A stretch of DNA of 64,000 bases from Ostrinia nubilalis (Eukaryota; Arthropoda; Insecta; Lepidoptera; Crambidae). Position numbers and translations under genes: made by a program. Positions 1-11,579 of the stretch are shown piece after piece; position 1 is the stretch's first letter, and the number at the start of each line of letters is the position of its first letter. The stretch is taken from positions 5,868,001 to 5,932,000 of the forward strand of contig NC_087119.1 in the NCBI RefSeq assembly GCF_963855985.1, read 5' to 3'. A model generated the notes under the pieces. That model ran no database searches, was not told the DNA's origin, and saw only the letters and a list, made by a program, of their open reading frames with translations.

Positions 1-899
1 CACCAAAGTTCAGAAGATGAGGCACATGACGTCAAGGCATGCTTAAAAATGTGGCGATTTGTGTCGTCACGCGGAATTTCATCGCATCATATCTTCGTAA
101 TTACTTGTTTAATTGACAAATAAAAATATCCTGTGTCCAATATTTTTTGATAATGTAAAATTGACGGCTCATAAGTTTTTTTTTTAAGAAACTAGCCTAT
201 TCTTATGGCCACATTCCAGCTCCATCATCAGACCCTGCAGTTTACCTTAGAGAATTGAAGACTCATGATTTTCAAAGTAGCGTACTTACATAACAATATA
301 AGCAAGTACCTAACTTGCTTATACAGGGTGTCCCAAAAACAATGGATAACCCTTCAACCATGGATAGGCCTCGCCATGGTCTCCCTAACGTCCAATTTTG
401 ACCCCAGTAAAAATATCACCGTTTTCAAGATTTTTAAGTTTTTGTGCATTTTTAGAAAATTGTAATGAAATTATTTAGGTATAATCTACTATATAAAAAT
501 AAGTCGGGTTTTCCTCCCTGACGCTGTAACTCCAGAACGCACGAACCGATTTCCACGGTTTTGCATTCGTTGGAAAGGTCTCGGGCTCCGTGAGGTTTAT
601 AGTAAAGAAAATTCAGGAAAAATTTAAAGGGGATAAAACGGGATCCACGCGTACGAAGTCCAGCTCTACCATCAGATCAGCTCCATGTCATCACAATATT
701 GTATTGTCACCCGAATTACATGTATATCCGAAATTTTAACTCAATCAATTGATGAAGGATTTCTAATAAAAAGACAAATACATTTTCAGTTTATTCTTCA
801 TAAGTGACACAGAGAGAATGACAATAGACAAAAGCAGAAACATTTGCTTTTTTAGGCCATAGACAATACTAGGTAGGTACTAATGCGTTCCAATAGGGA
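1..899. other. AT-rich intergenic or intronic sequence with repeat ends
   Basis: No exon is recognised. Position 324 begins a lone CAGGGTGTCCC transposon end preceded by TA, with no partner end nearby. From about 485 to 665 there is a Helitron-like fragment (GTCGGGTTTTCCTCCCTGACG, ending near an ACGCGTACGAAGTC motif). Positions 195-245 and 655-740 carry a short repeat containing AGCTCCATCATCAGA or its complement, which recurs near 52490-52560. This stretch could be an upstream intron of the mannosidase gene that starts to be visible at 11487, but nothing in it proves that. Confidence 0.5.
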
Positions 900-1196
900 T
901 GATGACTGGGTAATGAAATCGAAATTCTATTTAGTCCGTCAGACAGATAATTAGAAAATATTAGACTCATATTTTTTAATTTTTTCCATAATCGAATAAT
1001 TACAGTATTATATTGAGTTGAAATCTCGCGTGACGTCACATTTGAGTAAAACTTCTACACAAGCGTGGCGTATCGCGCCTTTTCAACTCGATGTAGCACT
1101 GTTATTATTTAATTATGAAAGAAAATAAAAAATATGAGTTTAATATTTTCTAATTATCTGTCTGACGGACAAATAATTGAAATTTTGTCATCTAGC
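900..1196. mobile_element. Stem-loop MITE
   Basis: Imperfect inverted halves flank a short GC-richer core around 1021-1082. The outer part reads GTCCGTCAGACAGATAATTA at 934 and its complement ends at 1170. Pairing continues outward through AATGAAATCGAAATT-type sequence to about 900 and 1196. There is no coding capacity. The long arms and the size of about 300 bp fit a non-autonomous DNA transposon. The superfamily is not assigned because no clear target duplication was found. Confidence 0.75.
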
Positions 1197-2456
1197 CTAG
1201 TTGTCGTCAGGAAGTTGGTCTAACTAATTCAGCTTGCAAGATTCCACCCGAACAAACATTTATGTAATTACCTACATACATCATAAATTGCAAGCTAAAT
1301 AAAAGCTTGTAATAAAGTCGGGTTTGTTCAAATTTCGAGAACGACTGAACCGACAAAAGCATTAGAAAATTTACGAAAAATAAAATAAAATTTTATCCCG
1401 TACAAAATGTTCATGGATTTTGTTATTTTTATTAAATACCTTTACGCCTGAGTTAAATGACACCAACATCAAGGTTCATCAATTTAAGTTTAAAATAATA
1501 GGCAGTAATGTATGAAGAAAGAGCTTCTATTCTGTATCTACCTATGCCCGTGTATTTTTGATCGGTGTCAAATCGGAGTTTTTGGTGCGGGGTACGCGGG
1601 TGTTGCTCGCGGCGTGAAGGTCAAACGCCCAAGGTCATTGAGGACTCTAATCGCCTTGTCTATGCTGGCTCGTAAAGTATGACACCAGGATCTTGACCTC
1701 AGTATTAGAACCCATACTAAAGAAAAAGCTTCGAAGATCCCTTCATTTTAGAATGTGTTGACAGCTTTATCATCTCATAAAAGACCGTCAATTGACTGGT
1801 GGTATTAAGCCGCGACCGCATTAGGGCACAAGTCGCAATAACGTCTGCGACGACGAATCTCTTGGGTCGGGCACATGTATCAGCACATTGCATTTATAAC
1901 TTGTCACAAAACCGTTATGTGACAAACTAGTTTCTGCCCGCTACTTCGTCCGCGTGGAATAGTTACTTTGGAGTTTGAACTAACGCTAACTTATTCTTCA
2001 TTAGAGCTCCGCACTTATTGGTCTTAGCATTGGGCTATCTAACACTGAAATAATTGGTCATCGGACCAGTAGTTCCTGGGATTAGCGCTTAGATAAACAA
2101 ACAAACTCTTCAGCTTTATAATATTAGTATAGAAACGAGTGAGAGTACCCCTAATGCAGACGAGGCTTTCCACGTCAATCATATTACGAAACCCCTCAGA
2201 TCTGAATTTGCGAAATAGAGGACCTAGAAATTCGTATTACGCCGCTAAGCTCCTTGGGACTAAGTGATTGGATGGGATTGTATTCATTTGCTTTGGCGGT
2301 TAACTGTGTTCTTTCATACCCTTTTGCGTCTGCGGATCAGATTATTACATTAGACTCAATTAAAAAATATACCTACCTAAGTCGAGTTCATAAGCCGTAA
2401 TAGCTACGAGTATCTCAGATATTTTTAAATTGTATCATTCAGATTCATAATCATAG
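1197..2456. other. No recognisable gene
   Basis: AT-rich sequence with no convincing exon, RNA gene or transposon end. A Helitron-like phrase (AAGTCGGGTTTG, then GAGAACGACTGAACCGAC) at about 1315-1355 suggests one more degraded repeat. Confidence 0.4.
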
Positions 2457-3387
2457 GGGAGAGTTCGGTATATTGTACCGCCGGGTAAATTGTACCACCC
2501 TCATATTTCGTAAAGTATTTATTGAATGTCTGTAATTGCAACACTCAGCGATACACAACTAAAATCAATTAATATCGGCCATGTGGTTTTTGCCGTGACA
2601 ACAAACACGTGTGTTTTATTTTGAAAAATATTTTTTCATTGTTTTCAAGTAACTTTTGACAATACATGTTTAGTTTGTAATTTTGTTAAATTTAATCACA
2701 AGGTGTTTCTAATATATTATTTAGAAGCGTAAATTAGTGTGGATTACAATTATTTGAAACATTTTTCGGTATTTATAAGCTATATTTTTTACCGATTTTT
2801 TAAAAGCACTATCACCTAGTCGGCTAAATTGTACCACATGAAGTTGTATGGAACTTTACCAAAGGATTTTGAAATTTTTTTTAGTAAATCATATTTTGAA
2901 GTTATAATAGCGTAGTTATGTTTGACTAACAATAAATGAAAGCAAAAGACTGGCAAAGTAGATTAGGTACAAGTGTGCGTTACGATAATTGGAATTACAA
3001 AACTTGTACTCAAAATCGTGATAACGTGTAAAACAATATCGATTGTCTATGTTATTAACTACTGTTACTTTTCGTTTCCTAATTTGTTAAGAATGTATCG
3101 TATAATATTTTGCCATAGTTTTTTTATAGGCTTGAAATTTATTGAAATCCAATTTAGTAACCCTGTGGTACAAATTATCGAACCGGTTGGCTAAATTGGA
3201 CCGAAGCTCTGAACTCGTACTTTGTTGATTTGTGCTAAATATACAACAATCATGTTAATTAATGCTTATGAAATAGTAAGTTGAATAATGTATCTTTTAT
3301 TATATACCATGGACATTAGCAAAAACAAAAGAAAACTATGTGTAAAATGGGATTGAAAAAAACTGGTCCAAATTAGCGGACTCTCCC
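2457..3387. mobile_element. Non-autonomous TIR element, about 930 bp
   Basis: The left end reads GGGAGAGTTCGGTATATTGT and the right end, reverse-complemented, reads GGGAGAGTCCGCTAATTTGG. The motif GGCTAAATTGTACC and close variants recur inside, at about 2490, 2825 and 3190. No transposase frame is visible. The exact target duplication is unclear, so the superfamily is open. Confidence 0.55.
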
Positions 3388-5483
3388 TTATTATCACATT
3401 TACATCATCAGATTGGGGAGAGGCAGTGCAAAGCGCAAATATCGTCAAAGAAGATTTTTTAAAGGCTGTAACCGTTTTTTTCTCTAGGAAGCGCCGTCTG
3501 CGACTTTTTCCCACCGCCTAAGTTAATATATTAACTATGGATAAACGTGACTTAATAGCATCCTAAAGCAATTTGTCATCTGCGCCTCGGAGTGTCGTCG
3601 CTTTATAAGCGCAAACCGCGTTAAAAATCGATCAAGTTTGCTTCAGCGTGGTCACGGCAAGATTGTGGCCAGCGGGGCTACTCCGAAACACTGTTTGTAG
3701 TTTCGAGTCTACCTGTCACCGTCGCTCATGCTGGCAACTCGCTTTGTGTGAGAGGAATGGCAACGTACGAAACTTTGGATGTTTCTCGGAGTAGGGTCGC
3801 ATTAAGGGTCTTGCGGAACTGTTGCTGTGGATGAGAGATGAGCCCAGGAATAGAACATGATTCCGTCTTTGTCAACAATTAACCATGAAAACATTAGAAT
3901 ACCGATTAAACCCAGAATTTTCGACATCGTCCTAACAATATAGGGTTGACACTCGTCAGGATGATCAGGGTGGTAAAATATAGGTTTTAAGCACAGTAAA
4001 CTCAACTAAAAAAAGTACCTTAAGCTTCCGGTTCTTTCATCTCTAAATGTCTGACACAAAACTGACTGAACAGTCCGACTTTCCGACTTTTCCATCCCTT
4101 TCACTACCTATACCTAAATGGTCCCTCAGAGAAAGAAGTTCAATTGAACCAGCAAAATCACCCATTGAAACAAGTGAAGCAATAAAAAACTTTCATTGCT
4201 TGGAGCCGCTTAATTTCTCTTTGTAAAATGACCCCATCGTGTTGTTTTCCATCGCCGCGGTCTGACTAACGCGCCCCGTTTTACGCAGTTTCAATAGCAT
4301 AAGTACACTTTCACATTATGCATCTTTCTTTCTTTCATAATTGATTGTAATTGATCCTTGCAAGGGAACGTTGTTTTAAAAGCTATGTTCATTCACGTTT
4401 ATTAACTGTGGCAGTAATAATGTATCTCGAATTCTGACTGATATTTTAGTTATGAATTACCTATTATTACCGAGTGTTATTAAAGGTCAAGCCAAAATAA
4501 ATTTTAACCATATGATTAGTGTTATAAATCAATATAAGACACCTGTCTTCTACAACGTTAATTAGGATATTTTTCTCTTAAAAATATTGTGTTATTCTAT
4601 AGTAAAGAACCGATATTTTTGTATAATTGGCCACAGTTATTTCTTTTCGAGGTTTCCATTTGCGGCGACTCAAGTTGTTTGTTCCATTTCATCCAGATTG
4701 TTCCGTGCTCTTCGTATCGCTCATTACCTGACCACTAGCTGCCCACGCCATTAGGCCGAGTTACGCCAGTTGGCAGTAGTTTGCGACAATGTCCCCCACT
4801 TCTGCATCTCCGATCGGCCTAGTTGAACAACTTATCGGAGGAGTTCTTTAATGGGGCAACCGCAACTTGTAAACCAATATTTGATGCACATCAATAACTT
4901 AGTTTACAGCACAAATGCAACTTACATGCAATAGGGAAGGCCCTAAGTTTAACATCGCCATCGGAACCTCCAAAAATAACATCACATTTCTCAGGGAATA
5001 ATGGAGTTAGGTAAAAAAGGAAAGCGATTATTTTGAACGTTGCTCTCGGTTAAAAAGTTCACTCGAGTCGTAGAGTCTACATTTTGTTAGTGACCATTCC
5101 ATGCAGGACCGATCTATATTCAATTTCAACTGATGCAACTGAAACAAAATCTATAATTTTTATTTTCTTTTATGTCCACGTTTAGTTCTGCAACTGCAAA
5201 CGATTCTTCCTATCGAGTGGGATGTAACGACTGGGTCACAACCCTGGAGTGCCACTGACATGCTAATCCGACAGCTTAATGCGCTGTACGAACACGATCA
5301 ATTTATTTTCGGACAATCAGGCTGATTCCAACCTGCAGTGGCCGAGCTAAAATGGGAACAAGTCTACAACCTACCGAGCCCTCTCTGGGCATTAAACCTA
5401 ATGGATTTATAGGATTCTGCTCTCTAAATGCTAGAACACTATGCTGTTGTAAACATACTCTTACTAGTAGAAGAGACTGAAGA
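3388..5483. other. No recognisable gene
   Basis: AT-rich sequence with scattered short chance frames. No exon of the flanking genes, RNA gene or clear transposon boundary was recognised. Confidence 0.4.
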
Positions 5484-5650
5484 GAGGTGTGACATTAACG
5501 ATTTTTTGGAACTTATTTAACTATAATCGAGCTCGTAACCTTGCGCGTTTTTTAGTTCTTGTCGAGCTAACAAATACCTACGCGTTATTGCGAGCTCGTT
5601 GATAGTTAGGTAATAGGTTTCCAAAAATCGACAGTGTCACCTTTCCTCTG
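5484..5650. mobile_element. Small palindromic MITE
   Basis: Imperfect inverted halves carry GATTTTTTGGAACTTA-type sequence on the left, CCAAAAATCGACAGTGTCACC on the right, and two central CGAGCTCG segments. The ends are approximate. Confidence 0.5.
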
Positions 5651-6018
5651 TTAAAACTCTCCTCGGTCTTCCCTACTATACTCGTAGGCGACAGTATGTA
5701 ATCTCATCGGCGGAAAGTACCTTGCTTTTATAACTCTACTAAACCGTGCCCCACGTCGAAGGAATCAGATGTGTGGAATGACTTTGTTTACTATGGCAGT
5801 ACCCGTGTATGAGTTTTATTACTCGTGCTAGCGAGGAAAACAAGGTGGACGTACCGCGCGCTACCTACGCTCATATTAAAACTGCTAGCGTCAAATCAAA
5901 CCGTGTTTTGACTCTAGAGATAATGCCTAAGAATCGATGGAACTACTTAGATGATATCTTCTAAGAATGTTTCTTCATCTGTTGACTTAGTTGCAATTAG
6001 TACAAAACATTACAGAAA

Positions 6019-6112
6019 GTTAAACACGAACGCGCGTTGAACACTTCTTTAAATTGACATTTACTAATATGGAAATGTAATTTTAAACTAGTGTTCAACG
6101 CGTGTTTAACTT
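6019..6112. mobile_element. Short inverted-repeat MITE, 94 bp
   Basis: The left arm GTTAAACACGAACGCGCGTT is mirrored by AACGCGTGTTTAAC on the right. The halves pair over about 28 bases with one 4-base insertion. It has no coding potential. Confidence 0.65.
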
Positions 6113-7012
6113 TTCGAGTGTGTGATACTTACGAGTATTTGAAACAATGTTTTTTTGCCAAATTGAATGTACGATATAGTTGTTGACGTCGAGGAGCTGT
6201 TAACTCCAATATTGGATTACGCATTATTTGGATTTTCACAATAAATTGAAGCTTAACACTCATATTTTTAATTGTGTGGTTATTGAAACGGCTACTGGAA
6301 GCTGAATGCGATACATGGCGTAGGATTAATTTTGTATTTGGATATTCGCAGTAAAAAGGAGTCCTTTACGCTTCCGCTGGCATATTCATAAATGTTTCAA
6401 TGTCGAATGTGGCATGTTTTCGACGCGTCTTATTTGTCCATCAGTTTCGCGCAAAATTGCTTTGCAATTGTATTTTATTTTTATTACACGCCCACAGTTG
6501 GCGGGGTAGCAAAAAATAGATAAAAACATTTTTAAAGTAAATAAGATGGTTTTTATACAAGTTGCTCTACATTTTTCAATGTTTGAAGGTGGTTAGCGAG
6601 AAAAGTTCTCGTTGAGACATCGTGTTTCTATGAATAATTTAATGTGTTACGCCTTAGTTTTTATTGCGGTAAAAGTTTTACAATGTGAAGCAATTTTACA
6701 TGGAAATTAAAGCCAATGTATTATTATTTGCGTCACTATTCTATAAATTACAGACTGGAACTATCTAACTAATTTCAATTAACGTGTATTACTAAATTGT
6801 CGTAAAACTAATTTATTAACTAGCACCTACCATAATAGGACTCAAATTATATTGAATAATCAGTTTATGCATAATTAACTTACAGAGTATTTTGTGAAAT
6901 TAGTTACCTACATTTCCCAGTAAACCAAATGTTCAAATAATGGCTATTACTATATTGGGTGAATGTCGATCTGCTTTATTGGGCTATTTGATTACAGCTA
7001 TCAAACAAAGTA

Positions 7013-7796
7013 CAGTAGAATCCCGATTATCCGGATCAATTAAAACCAGGGGTGTTCCGGATAATCGAAAATCCGGATAATCGATTTCAAAGTAAAATCA
7101 AACAATAATTCAAAGTCAAAGTCAAAGTCAAAATTTCTTTATTTGTTTGGACTAATAAATAGTTCTTACAAATCGTCATTTTGCTCTTAAGGAGCCTCTA
7201 CATGTCTCATAATCTTTTTACCCTACCAGCGCTTCGAGACCAACATTTGGCAAGTGCTGAGAAGAAGCGCCGCAACAAACTCAGTCACCACTGTCTGCCG
7301 GTTAATATAAATAAATAGAAATAGTAGTAGTAGGTACATTCGATTCAGGAGCAGTTCACTGAATTTACCATGCATTCTTGTATGGTGTATCTTATAAGAA
7401 TGGGTATACAAGATTGCGTGGTATATTAAACAAGGTAGTGACGTGCTAATATCTAGACTTACATATTAAGATACTAGTAGAAATGACTCGCATACATAAA
7501 TTTGAATAACTTGGATTGACCAGTCCCCGAAAGCAGCGCCTGTTCTTTTTTCAATAGAACTTTTTTAACTTTTTTCAATAGAAAGGGTTTTCAATACATC
7601 ATTTTAGAGTCTAAAAATCTAAATTTTAGACCATTGGATGAATCCATTTCTTTTAACAATGAACTAAGACAACGTCCATACCGCGTTACAGTGGCGGCGC
7701 CTTCCGTTTTTATGGGTCCAGACTCTAAATCGGTAATTAGAAACCGTGAAGAATGAGTCCGGATAATCGGATATCCGGATAATCGAGATTCTACTG
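7013..7796. mobile_element. Tigger/pogo-like non-autonomous element
   Basis: The ends are CAGTAGAATCCCGATTATCC and its near-perfect complement GGATAATCGAGATTCTACTG, flanked by TA on both sides. TA duplication and CAGT-type termini are typical of pogo/Tigger elements in the Tc1/mariner superfamily. Subterminal TCCGGATAATCG repeats occur next to each end and could bind transposase. It is 784 bp long and has no transposase frame. Part of the length is a nested retroelement tail (about 7107-7320). Confidence 0.8.
7107..7320 (-). mobile_element. Nested non-LTR retroelement 3' end
   Basis: Read on the minus strand, this block ends with an AATAAAG-type signal followed by (TTTGAC)n, a simple-repeat tail typical of LINE or SINE 3' ends. 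The phrase around GCGCTTCGAGAC and GTGCTGAGAAGAAGCGCC recurs in the same orientation at 48930-49075 beside Arl5 exon 3. A short in-frame end reading ALLLSTCQMLVSKRW is present, but no domain is recognised. Confidence 0.55.
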
Positions 7797-7943
7797 TATA
7801 CATAATTAAAAAAGCAAATAAAGTAGGTCGAAGCAAATTACTCGATACTACACAAAAAACTAATTAAGGAACTGCTTGAAGAAGTTCCAAGTGGGTAAAA
7901 TATTCAGGGTGTGCTGCACAGGCTCCATAGCACATTTACAATA

Positions 7944-8303
7944 CAGGGCGTTTGATGAAATAATATACTTACACATTCAGAAACTGATCGTAATTGTAAT
8001 ATGCCGCATGCCGCTGCAGCTGGTCTAGGCAATGTAGGTGCCTCGTCTCAATCTGTATAGGTTTTGACTATGGTATTCTATGTACTTATAGACAAAAACA
8101 AAAGTCACGGAGCATACTTAATTCGAACAGTTTATTACGAATATAATACTGAAATGCGTTACTTTATGTTTCAATGAAAAACTATTTTTTTCCTAGCTTA
8201 AACATAATGTCACCCTTATTATCAAAACAATTTCGACTTCGAATGCTTAAATCAAATAATAACTTTTAAAGAAATTCACTTCACATTTCCGCATAACACC
8301 CTG
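7944..8303. mobile_element. Possible TA-flanked MITE
   Basis: Ends CAGGGCGTTTG and, in complement, CAGGGTGTTATG are each flanked by TA, 360 bp apart. Only the terminal ten or so bases match, so this is a weak call. The CAGGGTG terminus is shared with several clearer elements in this window. Confidence 0.4.
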
Positions 8304-9709
8304 TATTGCAGCGAGAATATAAAGCTCGTTTAAATGTTATTGCAACGTGAATGAAAAGTACTGTGACGTGAATTTTAATTTTCGCTAGTTCATGCACGTT
8401 ATTTTCCAGAGGCGGGGCAGAGCTCACAAACTATCCTTAATTAAAATAATTTTCGCCAATTTCACAGCACGTGATGTGTAAACATTTTGATTTTCTGGGA
8501 AATTTTGGGGTGCCATTCTTCCATTGTTCACTTTAGATAACGTAGGTATATTCAATGAATAGTGCGAGAGTTCAATCTTGCAAAATAATTTTAAACCCGG
8601 TATTTCTGGAAAGCTGTTGGATGCATAAAACTTATTTAATACTCCTTAATCGTAGTTAAAACCATCTCAACGGAACTATATTATACGGTCGACATAACTT
8701 TATTCGTAACTGAATTAGCTGACTGAAAATATGAAAAAGTATGATTTAGATAAATGTTTGAAGTCCTATCTCAAGAGGTGCAATCTTATTTTCTATTTAA
8801 AAGGATGGTTCTATTCCCGAACATCCGTGCAGTGAATGCAGTAATAAATAACTTGTTATCAATATCAGGAAAGGTTTCTTCAATCCACTTCAATTTTCGA
8901 GCGAGGTGTTGCAGATTTTATAAGGAATCCCGGTATATCGAGTTCCCGGCATCCCGGTATTGCATTCCTAGTCTGGGATATCAAGGAGCAGGAAATGTTA
9001 TGCACATTATTAAAATATGTTCACGATAATCGCATGTTATAAAGTTATGAAATACGAAGCGACTTGCTATCTTGTGTATGCAAGGAAAGTGCGCAGAACC
9101 ATCCTAGCATTATACGCACTTGATCTATGTATTAACTAAGCTGGAATCTTTGATGATCCATTGATATAATAATTATTATTGATGGGATTGCTACCATGTA
9201 CCTTAATTTTGAGTTTCCGCTATTTCATTGATATAATTTAATACCCTTGTCCAAGCATTCAATTGTTTAAAATTTAAATTGATGTAATATTTAATCCTGC
9301 CGACTGTTGCGGTATTACCGATTTGTCCCGGCACAGAGGAATTAAATTATTAAAGGCTATTGCTATTGGGGGCGGACAGTCCTTTGAGTTCCCGGCTCTC
9401 ACAGTAGGCTGATGGATGCAGCACTAACATTAAGTCGGGCCTTTTAGGCTTTTAGCCTTGCAAACAAACCCGAACACTAGTCCATTAGTACAGGGTTGTC
9501 AAATATACAAACATTATTCAAATCTTATAAGTACCGTGGTCAAAATAAACCTCTTGAGTAAGATTTCTCACGTTTATTTTTAGTAAATAAAACGTATTAC
9601 AAATCAACGGACATAGCGAGAGAACAACTGAACAACGGACGCGTCATTCAAAAGAACTATTTTACTTTTTAAGAATAACACGCAAAGATACTAGGTATTA
9701 TAAAATTTA
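8304..9709. other. No recognisable gene
   Basis: AT-rich sequence. A 91-codon frame at 8754-9029 shows no motif and is taken as chance. Confidence 0.4.
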
Positions 9710-10490
9710 CATATTGACGCAATATGTAATAGATTGAACCGGTTCGTATATGCCCTTAAAACGCTAAAGAACACTGTTTCCATTGAAGCAGCCATCACTG
9801 CTTATCATGGACACGTATCATCAGTGCTCAACTATGGCCTAATTTTATGGGGAAATTCCGTAGACGTGGAAAGAGTCTTTAAGCTCCAAAAGAGATGCAT
9901 TCGAGCCATCACAAGTACGAGGTTTACAGACAGCTGCAAACCCCTATTTAAAAAATTAGAAATTCTGCCTTTAGCCTGCATGTATATAAGGAACGTTTGC
10001 ACATTTGTAGTGTCTCACCCTAATTTATTTCAGAAACTTAATGAAGTAAAAACAAGGAAACTAAGGGCTCAGTATGTGAATCTGTTATATCAGCCTCAAT
10101 GTTCCACTTACATTTATAGAAAAAATGTATTCAATATGTGTATCACATTGTTTAACAACCTTCCAGACAATTTAAAAACTTTGGACTGTAAGCTATTTAA
10201 AATAAAATTGACTGAATGGTTATTTGAGTACTGTTTTTACAGCGTGAATGAATTTATGGATTATAAAAATATGACAATGTAAATGTAGGTAAATAATAAA
10301 TTGACTAAAGTAATGTAATGATACAATTGAATGTAATGTTAATAAAGAGTGATCCTACTGACTTACCACTTGACAAAATGTATTTGCACACCTGCATGCA
10401 GGTTGAATACTTGTACTAAAAATTTTTTGTAAGAACCTTATAACCTGTATTCTGGCAAATAAACGCTTCTTATTCTTATTCTTACATCTT
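9710..10490 (+). mobile_element. 5'-truncated Jockey-like LINE with ORF2 C-terminus
   Basis: The open frame at 9734-10282 (182 codons) matches the region downstream of reverse transcriptase in Jockey-superfamily LINEs. Recognisable pieces are YGLILWGNS, FKLQKRCIRAI, CKPLFKKLEILPL and, near the end, FNNLPDNLK. The polymerase core is absent, so the copy is 5'-truncated, as is usual for target-primed insertion. A 3' UTR of about 200 bp follows and ends in an AATAAA signal and a TTCTTATTCTTATTC tail near 10466-10488. The assignment to Jockey rather than another I-group clade is from memory of motif style. Confidence 0.75.
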
Positions 10491-10984
10491 AACTAGTGGT
10501 AAACTCTGATCAGAAGAATATTATTTTTCTAACGTGTAGGTGTTAATACACTGACGTCATAAGCGTGATATGAGACTATTATTCGCCATAGACGACTGTC
10601 ATGACTCAACTGGACTGACACATGCCCTCCGGAGCACGGGATCATATATCTCAATCTGGATTATTAATAATTCGACCACGATGTCTGAGTATTATATCAT
10701 ATGGCAGAAGTCCTTGTCAAATTAACTGAAAAGGTCATTGACATTATTGGGTAACGTACTCATGGAAACAAAATTGCACCGTTCGCACTCTAACAAGAGC
10801 AGACACTTCGCGCTAATACAAACAGGCAATCATTCGAACAAATAAAGCCAATCACGTTGACACCAAACAGTTTGTCTCCAGTGATTTACGAGGATGTGAA
10901 CCTATTTTACTATTGTGTGTATAAACTGAGATTGAAATATCTCAGTTTGAATCCATACTTATACTACTTTAACTTTGCTTGTTT

Positions 10985-11460
10985 TGGGACTAAAGGCGCA
11001 GTGTAAAATGTCCAAGGATATTCTCTTTATTAACTTTAATTCTTATTTTTAATTATTTTTTTACAATGTAAGTAAATTATCAAAAAAATACATTATAAAA
11101 AAAGACTTAAAAATAGTTATTCCGCTGGCAGCGGAGCAGGGCCCAAGCTACCGTTGGTCAGGGTCACAGGCTGAGGAACCTCCGGACAATGCGTGCCGTG
11201 CTGAGGATCACCGCCTTTTGCATCTGACCCTTGAGCCAACCATCCAGCGAGAGCTTCTTTAGATGTTGGTCGAAGCTCTTCGCTATTAGCCCGTTTGCCG
11301 AGACAACTATCGGGACAATGATCGTCGAGTCAACATCCCACATGGCGTTATTCTATTCACGAAATTGCCAGTTACTTTTGTCTAGGAATATCCTAATGGC
11401 AATAAAATTGCACCGTTCACACTTGCAACTCACAAGAAACTTCATGTAGTGTGTTGATAT
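10985..11460 (-). mobile_element. R4/Dong-like LINE 3' remnant
   Basis: On the minus strand the stretch 11345 to 11115 encodes a C-terminal ORF end containing MWDVDSTIIVPIVV, KSFDQHLKKLSLDGW and TARIVRRFLSL followed by a stop. This is the type of tail that follows the endonuclease-like domain of R4/Dong/R2-group LINEs. A further piece (DKSNWQFRE) lies upstream in a shifted frame. The 3' UTR runs to about 10985 and ends with TCCTTGGACATTTTACACTG. The same 3' sequence recurs at about 49417-49460. The remnant lies only some 30-140 bp from the gene A exon at 11487. Confidence 0.65.
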
Positions 11461-11486
11461 GTTTATGATGCTCTCATTTGTTGCAG

Positions 11487-11579
11487 CCAAGTTGGGTCCG
11501 GACCAAGGAGTTCTGGGACAAGACGTTCGAGGACCGCTACGAGAAAATGCGCAATGACACCACCAGGCCTCCCTTGAAG
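11487..11579 (+). CDS. Gene A exon encoding the pre-catalytic segment
   Basis: A 93-bp exon between TTGTTGCAG and GTGGGT, phase 0 at both ends. It encodes 31 residues beginning [10 protein letters not shown] and ending RPPLK. It aligns without gaps to the 31-residue third exon of gene B (PSWVVKRQYW...). It would join directly to [13 protein letters not shown] in the exon at 15077. It lies 3.5 kb upstream of that exon and would not be found by simple ORF scanning. Confidence 0.88.
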
